DNA of 64,000 nucleotides, taken from positions 186,001-250,000 of the forward strand of contig NZ_JACYHF010000004.1 in NCBI RefSeq assembly GCF_016482685.1, read 5' to 3'. The notes under the pieces were generated by a model. That model was not told the DNA's origin and made no database searches. It was given only the letters and a program-made list of their open reading frames with translations. A program made the position numbers and the translations under genes. Within the stretch, counting starts at the first letter, position 1. Each line of letters begins with the position of its first letter. The DNA comes from Streptomyces sp. DSM 110735 (GTDB taxonomy: Bacteria; Actinomycetota; Actinomycetes; Streptomycetales; Streptomycetaceae). Shown piece after piece: positions 1-8,454 of the stretch.

Positions 1-768
1 CGGGGCGGCGACCGGGGCGGGTCCCGGCGGCGCCGGGGCGTCCTCGGTGAGCAACTCGGCGTGCAGGGCGCGCAGTTCAGGACCGGGGTCGGAGCCGAGC
101 CGGTCGGCGAGAAGCCGCCGTACGTCCTCGTAGGCGGCCAGCGCCTGGGCGGGGCGACCGGCGTCGCGCAGGGCGCGCAGGCGCAGCGCCTGGAGGGGTT
201 CGTCCAGCGGGTGGCTGTCGCACAGGGCGGCCAGCTCGGGCAGGGAGCGCTCCGCCTGGCCGAGGGCGAGGGCGGCGGTGTGCCGGGCGCGCAGGGCGTC
301 CAGGCGGCGGGCTTCCCAGCGGGCGGCTTCGGCGGTGCGGTCGGGCAGGTCGGCGACGACCTGCCCCTGCCAGAGGGCGAGGGCGTCGTCGAGGATCCCG
401 GCGGCCTTGGCGGGGTCGCCGTCGGCGAGGGCGCCCAGACCGTCGGCGGTGAGCCGGTCGAAGCGGGTGAGGTCGACGTCGTCGGGGGCGGCGGTGAGCC
501 GGTAGCCGCCGTCGGCGGAGGCGATGGTGTCGGCGCCGAGGGCGCGGCGCAGGCGTCCGATCAGCGCCTGGAGGGCTCCGGCGGCGTCGGCGGGCGGATC
601 GGCGCCCCACACCTCGTCCACGAGAACGGCGGCGGGTACGGTCCGCCCGGCCCGCAGCGCGAGCACGGTCAGCAGGGCACGCAGCCGCGCCCCGCCGACG
701 GGGACGGCCGTGCCGTCGGGGCGGAGAGCCTGGGTGGTGCCGAGAAGCCGATAGCGCACGGGGTTCAT
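1..768 (-). CDS. SARP/AfsR-family transcriptional regulator, N-terminal part (runs off the window)
   Basis: The first 256 residues are visible and the gene continues past the left edge. It begins MNPVRYRLLGTTQALRPDG, the usual start of an OmpR-type winged helix (about residues 1-90), followed by a bacterial transcriptional activation domain (about 97-245, with DDVDLTRFDRL and ALWQGQVVADLP). This order defines SARP regulators, which activate secondary-metabolism genes by binding direct repeats. The start ATG overlaps the stop of the upstream DUF6578 gene as ATGA, so the two are probably translationally coupled. Whether it is a small SARP or a large AfsR-like protein with an ATPase domain cannot be told from here. 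No antibiotic biosynthesis genes lie beside it in this window. Confidence 0.9.
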   Translation of the reverse strand, partial: MNPVRYRLLGTTQALRPDGTAVPVGGARLRALLTVLALRAGRTVPAAVLVDEVWGADPPADAAGALQALIGRLRRALGADTIASADGGYRLTAAPDDVDLTRFDRLTADGLGALADGDPAKAAGILDDALALWQGQVVADLPDRTAEAARWEARRLDALRARHTAALALGQAERSLPELAALCDSHPLDEPLQALRLRALRDAGRPAQALAAYEDVRRLLADRLGSDPGPELRALHAELLTEDAPAPPGPAPVAAP

Positions 769-1238
769 TGTCTCCGGTCGGACCGCTTGGTTCGGCGGCG
801 GGCACGGGATGCCGCGGGCAGGGGCGCGGCGGGCCCGTCCGGGACCTCCAGGGTGACGAGGGCGCCGCAGGTCCGGTGGACCAGGGTGCCGGACTTCTCG
901 GCGCCGCGCCCCTCGGTGCCGGACTCGAAGGTGTCGCCCTCGAACCACTTGGGGCAGGTGTCCACCGCCTCCAGGCTCCAGGACCCGGGCACCGGGCGGT
1001 GGGTGGGCGACTCCTCCGGGCGGAACTCGTACGCCGCGCGCACCAGCTCGACCGCGCGGACCACGCCCTCGGTCGCCGGACCGCGCCCGCCGTGGTTCTC
1101 CACCCAGGCACCGGCGCCGTACACCCCGCCCGGGTCTTCGGACTTCTTGACGGGGACGAGATTCCAGCCGACCCGGTCACCGACGGAGAAGGGGTCGCCG
1201 CAGCACCCCATCTGCCAGTCCTCGTAGAAGACCTTCAT
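765..1238 (-). CDS. DUF6578-family protein
   Basis: A 157-residue soluble protein starting MKVFYEDWQMGCCGDPF, which I recognise as the DUF6578 family seen in actinobacteria; its biochemical role is unknown. An ATG nine bases upstream (MARMKVF) is also possible, but the G-rich Shine-Dalgarno stretch sits at a better distance for the start chosen. Cysteines cluster at CCG near the N terminus and at DTCPKW and RTCGAL, suggesting structural or metal roles, though no known zinc motif is complete. The C terminus is Arg/Lys rich. It is the first gene of a two-gene unit with the SARP regulator (4-bp ATGA overlap), so it may be co-expressed with it. Confidence 0.75.
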   Translation of the reverse strand: MKVFYEDWQMGCCGDPFSVGDRVGWNLVPVKKSEDPGGVYGAGAWVENHGGRGPATEGVVRAVELVRAAYEFRPEESPTHRPVPGSWSLEAVDTCPKWFEGDTFESGTEGRGAEKSGTLVHRTCGALVTLEVPDGPAAPLPAASRARRRTKRSDRRQ

Positions 1239-1402
1239 CCGTGCCATCCCCCCAGCCTCGCGGAACCGGGAGCCGGTGGCGAGGCGTTTTCCCGGCGAGT
1301 CCCGGCCGGGTACGGTCGGGCACCCGACCGTCCGCGCGATCCGCGCCCCGCCCCGCCCGATCCGTACCGCTTCGCCCGGAACGCACTCTTCAGGAGCCGC
1401 CC

Positions 1403-2200
1403 ATGACCACCGCAGCGACCCGCCCCGCCGACCGCCGGGTCAGTCCCGTCTTCGTCGGAATCCTGGCCGTGGCGGCGGTGACCGGCTGGGCGACCTGGAC
1501 CGGGTTCGCCGCGCAGCCGGGGCTCGCGGTGTTCCTGTTCGTGACGGCTGCCTGGGTGGTCTCGCTCTGCCTGCACGAGTACGCGCACGCGCGCACCGCG
1601 CTGCACGGCGGGGACCTCTCCATCGGCGCCAAGGGCTATCTGACGCTGAACCCGCTGAAGTACACGCACGCGCTGCTGAGCATCGTGCTGCCGGTGCTGT
1701 TCGTGATCGCGGGCGGGATCGGTCTGCCCGGCGGCGCGGTGTTCATCGAGCGCGGCAGGATCCGGGGGCGCTGGCGGCACAGCCTGATCTCGGCGGCGGG
1801 TCCGCTGACGAACGTGGCGTTCGCGCTGGTGTGCGCGGCGCCGTTCTGGCTGGGCGCGGCGGGCAGTGTGCCGCGCGACTTCCGGTACGCGCTGGCGTTC
1901 CTGGTCCTGCTCCCGGTGAGCGCGGCGATCCTGAACTTCCTGCCCGTTCCGGGTCTGGACGGCTACGGCGTGATCGAGCCCTGGCTGCCGTACGGGGTCA
2001 AGCGGCAACTGGAGACGTTCGCCCAGTTCGGCATGCTGCTGGTCTTCGCGCTGCTGTGGGTGCCGTCGGTCAACGCGGCGTTCTTCGACCTGGTCTACGG
2101 GGTGCTGCGCGTCCTGGGTGTGAGCGACGGGTTCTCCGACTGCGGCTACTGGCTCTACCGCTTCTGGAGCGGCACGCCGACGTGCGCCGTCAGCCCGTGA
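1403..2200 (+). CDS. Site-2 protease family (M50) membrane metalloprotease
   Basis: A 265-residue polytopic membrane protein. The zinc-binding HEYAH motif lies at residues 58-62 at the end of the second hydrophobic segment, and the third zinc ligand motif NFLPVPGLDG lies near residue 186, both diagnostic of M50/site-2 proteases. SAAGPLTNV is the usual conserved segment between them. Such enzymes cut transmembrane segments of anti-sigma factors or signal-peptide remnants. No PDZ domain is present, so this is the short, core-only type. The start ATG follows a GGAG site at a good distance. Its 3' end overlaps the convergent small membrane gene by 11 bp. The natural substrate is not indicated by neighbours. 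Confidence 0.88.
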   Translation: MTTAATRPADRRVSPVFVGILAVAAVTGWATWTGFAAQPGLAVFLFVTAAWVVSLCLHEYAHARTALHGGDLSIGAKGYLTLNPLKYTHALLSIVLPVLFVIAGGIGLPGGAVFIERGRIRGRWRHSLISAAGPLTNVAFALVCAAPFWLGAAGSVPRDFRYALAFLVLLPVSAAILNFLPVPGLDGYGVIEPWLPYGVKRQLETFAQFGMLLVFALLWVPSVNAAFFDLVYGVLRVLGVSDGFSDCGYWLYRFWSGTPTCAVSP

Positions 2201-2375
2201 CGGACTTGGTGGCGGCGCCCCGGCTCCGCTTGAAGTAGAACCAGCTCATGTTGGAGGTCAGCCCCGCGAGCAGCACCCAGACGATCCCCAGCCAGCTCCC
2301 CTGGACGAACGAGACGACGGCCGCGGCCAGGGAGAGGACGCAGACGGCGAGGGTGACGAGGGCGATGCGGGGCAT
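2190..2375 (-). CDS. Small two-helix membrane protein
   Basis: A 61-residue protein with two hydrophobic segments (about residues 3-25 and 29-47) followed by a basic tail FKRSRGAATK, so probably an integral membrane protein with a cytoplasmic C terminus. It starts at an ATG preceded by a GGAGC-like site. The family is not recognised; small proteins of this type are common in Streptomyces. It overlaps the 3' end of the M50 protease gene on the other strand by 11 bp, an arrangement that leaves no room for a terminator between them. Confidence 0.6.
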   Translation of the reverse strand: MPRIALVTLAVCVLSLAAAVVSFVQGSWLGIVWVLLAGLTSNMSWFYFKRSRGAATKSVTG

Positions 2376-2450
2376 GGGACCGGCTCCTGTCGGGGGACAC
2401 TGCTACGCGCACCAGTGTCCCCCATGGACCGCCCCCGCCCGGCGCCGGTG

Positions 2451-3176
2451 TCACACGTCGGTGACGCGCAGCCCGGCGTGCGCCTTGTAGCGGCGGTTGG
2501 TGGAGATCAGGTTCGCGACGAGCCCCTCCACCTGGTGGGCGTTGCGCAGCCGCCCGGCGAAGACACCGCGCATCCCGGGGATGCGCCCGGCGAGCGCCTG
2601 CACGATGTCGGTGTCGGCGCGCTTGTCGCCGAGGACCATGACATCGGTGTTGATCTCGTCGATCTCCGGGTCCTCCAGGAGGACGGCGGACAGGTGGTGG
2701 AAGGCGGCGGTGACCCGGGAGTCCGGGAGCAGCGCCTCGGCCTGCTGGGCGGCGCTGCCCTCCTCGGGCGTGAGCGCGTAGGCGCCCTGCTTGTCGAAGC
2801 CGAGCGGGTTGACGCAGTCCACGACGAGCTTGCCCGCGAGGTCCTCGCGGAGCGACTTCAGGGTGTCGGCGTGACCGTCCCACGGCACGGCGACGATCAC
2901 GACGTCGCTGCGGCGCGCGGTCTCGGCGTTGTCGGCGCCCTCGACGCCGTGGCCCAGTTCCTCGGCGGCGGTGTGGGCGCGCTCGGCGGAGCGGGAGCCG
3001 ACGATCACCTTCTGCCCCGCCTTGGCGAGGCGGTACGCGAGCCCCTTGCCCTGCGGGCCGGTGCCGCCGATGACGCCGACGACCAGGCCGGAGACGTCGG
3101 GCAGGTCCCAGGGGTCCTTGGCCGGAGCCTTCGCGGGGGTGGAGGCGGCGGTCTGTGCGCTGTCGCTGGTGGTCAT
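2451..3176 (-). CDS. npdG: F420-dependent NADP oxidoreductase (NPDG type)
   Basis: A 241-residue protein with a Rossmann fold: the dinucleotide loop GVIGGTGPQGKG is near residue 34, followed by VGSRSAERA, which suits NADP 2'-phosphate binding. Later motifs VVDCVNPLGFD and AAFHHLSAVLL are typical of F420:NADPH oxidoreductase, the enzyme that transfers hydride between NADPH and coenzyme F420. Actinobacteria use the reduced F420 for monooxygenases and reductases in secondary metabolism. The Ala/Pro/Lys-rich N-terminal extension of about 30 residues before the fold is usual in streptomycetes. The gene stands alone with its own intergenic spaces on both sides. No F420 biosynthesis genes are in the window. 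Confidence 0.9.
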   Translation of the reverse strand: MTTSDSAQTAASTPAKAPAKDPWDLPDVSGLVVGVIGGTGPQGKGLAYRLAKAGQKVIVGSRSAERAHTAAEELGHGVEGADNAETARRSDVVIVAVPWDGHADTLKSLREDLAGKLVVDCVNPLGFDKQGAYALTPEEGSAAQQAEALLPDSRVTAAFHHLSAVLLEDPEIDEINTDVMVLGDKRADTDIVQALAGRIPGMRGVFAGRLRNAHQVEGLVANLISTNRRYKAHAGLRVTDV

Positions 3177-3291
3177 GGCCCGACTCTACGTCCGCGCGCC
3201 CTCGCGCACCCGCGCGGGTGAGTCCTCGGTTCGGGCGAACCTGAAGTGAACTGCGGGACGAACGGGACCGGTTGAGGCAGGATGCGGGCGC

Positions 3292-3888
3292 ATGGACGCC
3301 GTACGGGTCGCGCTGCTGCGCGAAGTGCTCGCCGGGACGGAGTGGTTGGGCGCCACCCGCCGGTTCGCGGGGGTGCTGCGCGGCTCGGTGACGGCGCACG
3401 GCGGCGGGCTGCTGCTCGCCGGGACGCCGGAGTACGAGCCCTGGCATCTGGCGGCTCATCTGGTGGACGAGGCTGCCTGGTCGGGCACCCCGGAGCTGGC
3501 TCCCACCCTGGTACGCCACCACGCCCGCCCCTCCGACCCCGCGCATCTGGCGGTCGGCCCGGGCAGGATCGCGGAGGCGCGCCGGGGCGAGACCCTGCTG
3601 GTGGTGGCGCCGGACGAACCGGCGGCGCTGCTGGAGCGGGTCCACACCGCCCGGCGCGCCGGGGTGACCGTGCTGGCGCTCGGCGCGGGGGACGGCGAGC
3701 TGGCCGCGATGGCGCACGACGTGCTGGCGGTCCCCGAGGGCGCCGAGCTGGACCTGGACAGCGTGCAGCACCTGGTGAGCGCGGCGGCGGGCGAGAACGC
3801 GGGACCGCCGAGGGCGCGGCGGGGTTTCAGGGACCGGCTGTCGCGGCTCGCGGAGATTTTGACGGCGCCGCCCGCGGCGCCCTGGTAG
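3292..3888 (+). CDS. Conserved hypothetical protein, possibly sugar-isomerase-like
   Basis: A 198-residue protein beginning MDAVRVALLREVLAG. The region around residues 96-145 (ETLLVVAPDEPAALLERVHTARRAGVTVLALGAGDGE) has the alternating strand-helix pattern of a nucleotide or sugar-binding fold such as SIS, but the Ser/Thr-rich phosphate loop expected in SIS domains is not obvious. No signal peptide or membrane segment is present. It is transcribed alone, between npdG (divergent) and a small convergent gene. I regard it as a streptomycete conserved protein of unknown function; the fold assignment is only a suggestion. Confidence 0.65.
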   Translation: MDAVRVALLREVLAGTEWLGATRRFAGVLRGSVTAHGGGLLLAGTPEYEPWHLAAHLVDEAAWSGTPELAPTLVRHHARPSDPAHLAVGPGRIAEARRGETLLVVAPDEPAALLERVHTARRAGVTVLALGAGDGELAAMAHDVLAVPEGAELDLDSVQHLVSAAAGENAGPPRARRGFRDRLSRLAEILTAPPAAPW

Positions 3889-4005
3889 GACGCCGGGTCC
3901 GGCAGCTCGCCGTACCCGGGAGAGCGCCCGGAAACGCCGCCGCCCCGGCGCAGGCGCTCACGCGCGCTGCCACCGGGGCGGTCGGGCAGGGATACGGGCG
4001 CGCCG

Positions 4006-4239
4006 TCAGGCCGTGTCGCCGTCCTCGCCGGAGGGGGCGTCCTGCCAGCGGGGGTCCTTCTCCCACTCCTCGTTGCGCTCGTGGGCGGTCTCCATGGCGT
4101 GCCGGGCCGCTTCCGGCGTGGCGTACGGGCCGAAGCGGTCCTTGCCGGGGCAGTCGGGGCCCTCCTCGACCTTCTTGTGCTCCAGGCAGTAGTACCACTC
4201 GCCCGGCTTGCCCTGGGTGCGCTTCTTGAACACGGACAT
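4006..4239 (-). CDS. Small conserved hypothetical protein (77 aa)
   Basis: A 77-residue hydrophilic protein starting [21 protein letters not shown] with a GAGGAG-type ribosome site eight bases upstream, which is why the start is placed here rather than further upstream. The pair [19 protein letters not shown] could hold two cysteines and a histidine for metal binding, and the protein ends in an acidic tail. Proteins of this pattern (CLEH...[16 protein letters not shown]) are common singletons in Streptomyces, with no known function. It is divergent from map; the short gap between them must hold both promoters. Confidence 0.75.
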   Translation of the reverse strand: MSVFKKRTQGKPGEWYYCLEHKKVEEGPDCPGKDRFGPYATPEAARHAMETAHERNEEWEKDPRWQDAPSGEDGDTA

Positions 4240-4284
4240 CAACGGCTCCTCTCGCCACACACATGTTCCCCCATGCCCGCTGGT

Positions 4285-4290
4285 TAGACT
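4285..4290 (+). promoter_or_regulatory. -10 box TAGACT of leaderless map transcript
   Basis: TAGACT (TANNNT pattern) lies exactly seven bases before the map ATG, with no Shine-Dalgarno sequence between. This is the geometry of leaderless transcription in Streptomyces, where the start codon is at or next to the transcription start. Confidence 0.6.
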
Positions 4291-4297
4291 CGCTGGC

Positions 4298-5155
4298 ATG
4301 TCTGGCCAGTCGCTGCTCGTACCAGGGGAGCTGTCTCCCACCCGTTCGGTGCCCGGAAACATCCGGCGTCCCGAGTACGTCGGAAAGCCCGCGCCCACGC
4401 CGTACACCGGTCCGGAGGTGCAGACGCCCGAGACGATCGAGGCGATGCGCCGCGCCGGCCGGATCGCCGCCCGGGCGATGGAGGAGGCGGCGAAGATCAT
4501 CGCCCCCGGCGTCACCACGGACGAGCTGGACAAGGTCGCGCACGACTACATGTGCGACCACGGCGCCTATCCGTCGACTCTGGGCTACCGGGGCTTCCCC
4601 AAGTCCCTGTGCACCTCGGTCAACGAGGTCATCTGCCACGGCATCCCGGACTCGACGGTCCTCAGGGACGGCGACATCGTCAACCTGGACGTGACCGCGT
4701 ACATCGGCGGGGTGCACGGCGACAACAACGCCACCTACCTCGTCGGCGAGGTGGACGACGAGTCCCGCCTGCTGGTCGAGCGCACCCGTGAGGCGCTGAA
4801 CCGCGCCATCAAGGCGGTGAAGCCCGGCCGCCAGATCAACATCATCGGCCGGGTCATCGAGTCCTACGCCAAGCGCTTCGGCTACGGCGTGGTGCGGGAC
4901 TTCACCGGGCACGGCATCAACTCGTCGTTCCACTCCGGGCTGATCGTCCCGCACTACGACTCCCCGCACGCCACCACCGTGATCCAGCCGGGCATGACCT
5001 TCACCATCGAGCCGATGCTGACGCTCGGCACCCACGAGTACGACATGTGGGACGACGGCTGGACCGTGGTGACCAAGGACCGCAGGCGCACGGCCCAGTT
5101 CGAGCACACGCTGGTGGTGACGGACAGCGGGGCGGACATCCTCACGCTGCCGTAA
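4298..5155 (+). CDS. map: Type I methionine aminopeptidase
   Basis: A 285-residue enzyme that removes the initiator methionine from nascent proteins in the cytoplasm. All metal ligands of the family are visible: Asp in [10 protein letters not shown], Asp in HGDNNAT, His in FTGHGI, Glu in FTIEPML and Glu in AQFEHT; the substrate-positioning His in VICHGIPD is also present. The N-terminal extension of about 40 residues (ending [15 protein letters not shown]) is longer than in E. coli and typical of actinobacterial MetAP isoforms, some of which carry an SH3-like or ribosome-contacting tail. The start has no ribosome site but an ideal leaderless promoter. It ends 18 bp from the convergent PhzF-like gene. 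Confidence 0.95.
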   Translation: MSGQSLLVPGELSPTRSVPGNIRRPEYVGKPAPTPYTGPEVQTPETIEAMRRAGRIAARAMEEAAKIIAPGVTTDELDKVAHDYMCDHGAYPSTLGYRGFPKSLCTSVNEVICHGIPDSTVLRDGDIVNLDVTAYIGGVHGDNNATYLVGEVDDESRLLVERTREALNRAIKAVKPGRQINIIGRVIESYAKRFGYGVVRDFTGHGINSSFHSGLIVPHYDSPHATTVIQPGMTFTIEPMLTLGTHEYDMWDDGWTVVTKDRRRTAQFEHTLVVTDSGADILTLP

Positions 5156-5173
5156 GAACCGCAGAGGGGCGGC

Positions 5174-5818
5174 TCAGCGCTCCAGTACGACCCTGCCGCC
5201 GACCTCCACCCAGCCGTGCGGCTGGGGTGCGGTGAGGAGCTGGGAGCCCGCGCCCTGGGTGATGTTGAGCGCCCGGCCGAGCCGGTCGGTGAGGAGGAGG
5301 GCGGCCGCGCCGGTCGCCTCGTCCTCGTCGATGCCGTCGTTCCGCCCGGGGAAGGCGCGGGCGCGCACCCGTCCCGCCGCCTCGTCCTCCCACGCCCAGG
5401 CGTAGATCCATTCGCCCGGCGGCGGCACCTGAAGGGCGTCGACCTCGGCGGCGCTCGCGTACTGGCGCAGGGTGCGCGGCGGAGCCCACTCCGCGCGCGC
5501 CTCGATCCAGGTGAACTCGCCGTCGAGCCGGGTGCCCACCTCCCCGGCGGGCGTGACCAGTTCGGGCACGTCGAGCAGCCAGGCGGTGCCGACGCAGGGG
5601 TGGCCGGCGAAGGGCAGCCGGGAGGTGGGGGTGTAGATGTCGATCACTCCGCGCTCGGGGTCGTCCACGAACACGGTCTCGCTGAAGCCGAGTTTGGCGG
5701 CGAGCTCCTGCCGGTCGTCACGCTCGGGCACCAGCGAGCCGTTGCGGACGACACCGAGTTCGTTGCCGTAGCCGCCGGTGGGTCCGCAGAAGACGCGGAG
5801 AACGTCGTAGTCAGTCAC
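5174..5818 (-). CDS. PhzF-family isomerase/epimerase-like protein, short form
   Basis: A 214-residue protein with the PhzF hallmarks: catalytic Glu in GFSETVFV, the LPFAGHPCVGTAW motif with its His, and GIDEDEATGAAA carrying the catalytic Asp, plus ITQGAGSQL near the end. PhzF proteins fold as two diaminopimelate-epimerase-like halves and catalyse proton shifts. Family members are usually 260-300 residues, so this one is compact; the shortening falls in loops because both halves keep their motifs. No other phenazine genes are nearby, so a role in phenazine synthesis is unlikely and the substrate is unknown. Confidence 0.88.
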   Translation of the reverse strand: MTDYDVLRVFCGPTGGYGNELGVVRNGSLVPERDDRQELAAKLGFSETVFVDDPERGVIDIYTPTSRLPFAGHPCVGTAWLLDVPELVTPAGEVGTRLDGEFTWIEARAEWAPPRTLRQYASAAEVDALQVPPPGEWIYAWAWEDEAAGRVRARAFPGRNDGIDEDEATGAAALLLTDRLGRALNITQGAGSQLLTAPQPHGWVEVGGRVVLER

Positions 5819-5969
5819 CCGCGCATTGAAGCACCGCGACCGCTTGGGGTGCTCTTTGCCCGCCCTTGGCGCCGTCTTTGGGGTGCCGACATCAAGTCGT
5901 GTCTGTGATCTTTTCGTGCGGTTCGAATGCCGTACCGGGCGGTTACGGCCGGACTAAGGCTCGGGTAAG

Positions 5970-5988
5970 TTAGGCAAGCCTCACCAAA
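5970..5988 (+). promoter_or_regulatory. Iron box (DmdR1/DtxR-type operator) of the efe operon
   Basis: TTAGGCAAGCCTCACCAAA matches the palindromic DtxR/DmdR operator TTAGGTTAGGCTAACCTAA at 14 of 19 positions by eye. It lies 44 bp before the efeO start, where an Fe-bound repressor would block transcription when iron is plentiful. Confidence 0.8.
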
Positions 5989-6031
5989 CCGAATGGGCGG
6001 GTTTGTGCCGCCCTGACCGCATGGAGCCCGT

Positions 6032-7168
6032 ATGCGAGCCGTCCGTCCGATCGCGATCGCCGCCACCGCGGCCGCCGCGCTGACCGCCCTGTCGGCCTGC
6101 ACGGCCAAGAGCGACGCCAAGGACGGCGACGCCATCCAGGTCACCGCCGCCGACTCCACGTGCGAGACCTCCACGAAGTCCGTCCCGGCGGGTCAGGTCA
6201 CCCTGAAGATCGAGAACAAGGGCTCGCGGGCCACCGAGGTCGAGATCCTCTTCCCGGACGACCGGATCGTCTCCGAGAAGGAGAACATCGGCCCGGGCAC
6301 CAAGTACACGCTCACCGCCGAGGTGAAGGCGGGCGCCTACGAGATCGCGTGCCGCCCGGGCATGCGGGGCCACGGCGTCCGGCAGAAGCTGGCGGTGACC
6401 GGCTCCGGTGCGACCGCCAAGCGCAACCCGGCGCTGGACAAGGCCGTCGCGGGCTACCGCCAGTACGCCCAGGACCAGGCGGACCAGACGATCCCCCGCG
6501 TCGAGACCTTCGCCAAGGCGATCCAGGCAGGTGACCTCGCCGCCGCGAAGAAGGCTTACGCGCCCTCCCGCCTGGGCTGGGAGCGCACCGAGCCGGTCGC
6601 GGAGTCCTTCGGTGACATCGACCCGAAGGTGGACACCCGCGCCGACGGGCTGGAGGACGGCCAGAAGTGGACCGGCTGGCACAAGCTGGAGAAGTCCCTC
6701 TGGCAGGACAAGAAGATCACCGCGGCGGACAAGAAGCTCGCCACCGAGCTGGTCACCGACCTCACCGACTGGCAGAAGCGCGTCGGCAAGGCCGAGATCA
6801 CCCCGACCTCGATGGCCAACGGCGCCAAGGAACTCCTCGACGAGGTCGCCACCGGCAAGATCACCGGTGAGGAGGACCGCTACTCCCACACCGACCTGGT
6901 GGACTTCAAGGCGAACGTGGAGGGCGCGCAGCAGGCGTACGAGCTGCTGAAGCCGGGCGCCGCGAAGAACGACCCGGCGCTCACCGCCGAACTGGACAAG
7001 CAGTTCGGCGCGTTGGACAAGCTGCTGGACAAGTACCGCGCGGACAAGGCGTCCTACGACTTCGTCTCCTACGACAAGGTCACCAAGGCGCAGCGTAAGG
7101 AGCTGTCCGACGCGGTCAACGCACTCGCGGAGCCGCTGTCGAAGCTCGCCGCCGCGGTCGTCAAGTAG
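6032..7168 (+). CDS. efeO: Iron uptake lipoprotein EfeO (cupredoxin + M75 domains)
   Basis: A 378-residue lipoprotein. The signal peptide ends at a lipobox LSAC (Cys near residue 23). Residues about 35-125 form a cupredoxin-like domain, and the rest is the imelysin/M75 domain with the HxxE metal motif in GWHKLEKSLW. EfeO binds iron outside the membrane and passes it to the permease. The ATG follows a GGAG site at a proper distance. It is the first gene of efeO-efeB-efeU, with 23 bp to efeB, and is preceded by a strong iron box. Length and domain order match the standard EfeO family. Confidence 0.93.
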   Translation: MRAVRPIAIAATAAAALTALSACTAKSDAKDGDAIQVTAADSTCETSTKSVPAGQVTLKIENKGSRATEVEILFPDDRIVSEKENIGPGTKYTLTAEVKAGAYEIACRPGMRGHGVRQKLAVTGSGATAKRNPALDKAVAGYRQYAQDQADQTIPRVETFAKAIQAGDLAAAKKAYAPSRLGWERTEPVAESFGDIDPKVDTRADGLEDGQKWTGWHKLEKSLWQDKKITAADKKLATELVTDLTDWQKRVGKAEITPTSMANGAKELLDEVATGKITGEEDRYSHTDLVDFKANVEGAQQAYELLKPGAAKNDPALTAELDKQFGALDKLLDKYRADKASYDFVSYDKVTKAQRKELSDAVNALAEPLSKLAAAVVK

Positions 7169-7191
7169 CAGCGAAGGTACGGGAGTCGGTG

Positions 7192-8451
7192 ATGACCGAG
7201 AGCGAGCGGAGCGGCCCCTCGCGGCGCGCGCTGATCGGCTGGAGCGGTGCCGGGCTGGCGCTCGGCGCCGCCGCCGCAGGCGGCACGATGGCGCTGACCG
7301 GGGCGGACGACCATCTGGGTCTGGCGTCCGCCGACACCGGCGGCGCGGTCGCCTTCCACGGCGCGCACCAGGCGGGCATCGCCACTGCGGTGCAGGACCG
7401 GCTGCACTTCGCCGCGTTCGACGTGAAGACCGAGGACCGCGCCGAGTTCGTCCGGCTGCTGAAGGACTGGACCGCGGCGGCGCGCCGGATGACGGCGGGC
7501 AGGGCGGTCGGCGAGGGCGCCTACGGCGGGCTCGCCGAGGCGCCGCCGGACGACACCGGTGAGGCGCTGGGGCTGAAGCCCTCGCGGCTCACCCTGACGA
7601 TCGGCTTCGGTCCCTCGCTCTTCGAGCGGTTCGGTCTCACCGACCGGCGCCCGGCCGCGCTCGCGGACCTGCCGAAGTTCCCGGGCGACAACCTGGAGAA
7701 GTCCCGCACCGGGGGCGACCTCTGTGTGCAGGCGTGCGCGGACGATCCGCAGGTCGCCGTGCACGCGATCCGCAACCTGGCCCGCATCGGCTTCGGCAAG
7801 GTCGCGGTGCGCTGGTCGCAGCTCGGCTTCGGCAAGACCTCCTCGACCACCCCGGACGTCCAGACGCCCCGCAACCTCATGGGGTTCAAGGACGGCACCC
7901 GCAACATCGCGGGCACCGAGACCGCCCGGCTGAAGAAGCACGTGTGGGTGGACGCCTCGGACGGGGACGCCAAGTCCGCCTGGATGACCGGGGGTTCGTA
8001 TCTGGTCGCGCGGCGCATCCGGATGAACATCGAGACCTGGGACCGCACTTCGCTCCAGGAGCAGGAGGACGTGTTCGGCCGGGACAAGCGCGAGGGCGCC
8101 CCGGTCGGCAAGGCGAAGGAGCACGACGCGCCGTTCCTGAAGGCGATGAAGCCGGACGCCCATGTGCGCCTGGCCCACCCGGACTCCAACCACGGGGTCA
8201 CCATCCTGCGCCGGGGCTACTCCTTCACCGACGGCACCGACGGGCTCGGTCGCCTGGACGCGGGGCTGTTCTTCCTGGCCTACCAGCGTGACGTGCGCGA
8301 GGGGTTCATCCCGCTCCAGCGCCGGCTGTCGGCGCAGGACGCGCTCAACGAGTACATCCAGCACGTGGGTTCGGCGGTCTTCGCGATCCCGCCCGGCGTC
8401 CGGGACTCCGCCGACTGGTGGGGCCGGACGCTGTTCTCCGAGGAGGCGTAG
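7192..8451 (+). CDS. efeB: Deferrochelatase/peroxidase EfeB (DyP type), Tat-exported
   Basis: A 419-residue dye-decolourising peroxidase. The N terminus has a twin-arginine signal (GPSRRALIGW followed by a hydrophobic stretch), so it is exported folded with haem. The DyP signature GFKDGTRN carries the distal catalytic Asp, and the region DAHVRLAHPDSNHG holds the likely proximal histidine. EfeB is proposed to oxidise ferrous iron or release iron from haem for the EfeU channel. A GTG three bases upstream could also start translation; the ATG is preferred because the GGGAG site is six bases before it. efeU follows after three bases. Confidence 0.93.
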   Translation: MTESERSGPSRRALIGWSGAGLALGAAAAGGTMALTGADDHLGLASADTGGAVAFHGAHQAGIATAVQDRLHFAAFDVKTEDRAEFVRLLKDWTAAARRMTAGRAVGEGAYGGLAEAPPDDTGEALGLKPSRLTLTIGFGPSLFERFGLTDRRPAALADLPKFPGDNLEKSRTGGDLCVQACADDPQVAVHAIRNLARIGFGKVAVRWSQLGFGKTSSTTPDVQTPRNLMGFKDGTRNIAGTETARLKKHVWVDASDGDAKSAWMTGGSYLVARRIRMNIETWDRTSLQEQEDVFGRDKREGAPVGKAKEHDAPFLKAMKPDAHVRLAHPDSNHGVTILRRGYSFTDGTDGLGRLDAGLFFLAYQRDVREGFIPLQRRLSAQDALNEYIQHVGSAVFAIPPGVRDSADWWGRTLFSEEA

Positions 8452-8454
8452 TCC

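Noticed and set aside
1..1238. A secondary-metabolite cluster under the SARP regulator.
   Set aside because: No biosynthetic genes lie beside it in the window, so its targets cannot be inferred.
5174..5818. A phenazine biosynthesis locus around the PhzF-like gene.
   Set aside because: No other phenazine genes are nearby and PhzF homologues are widespread outside phenazine pathways.
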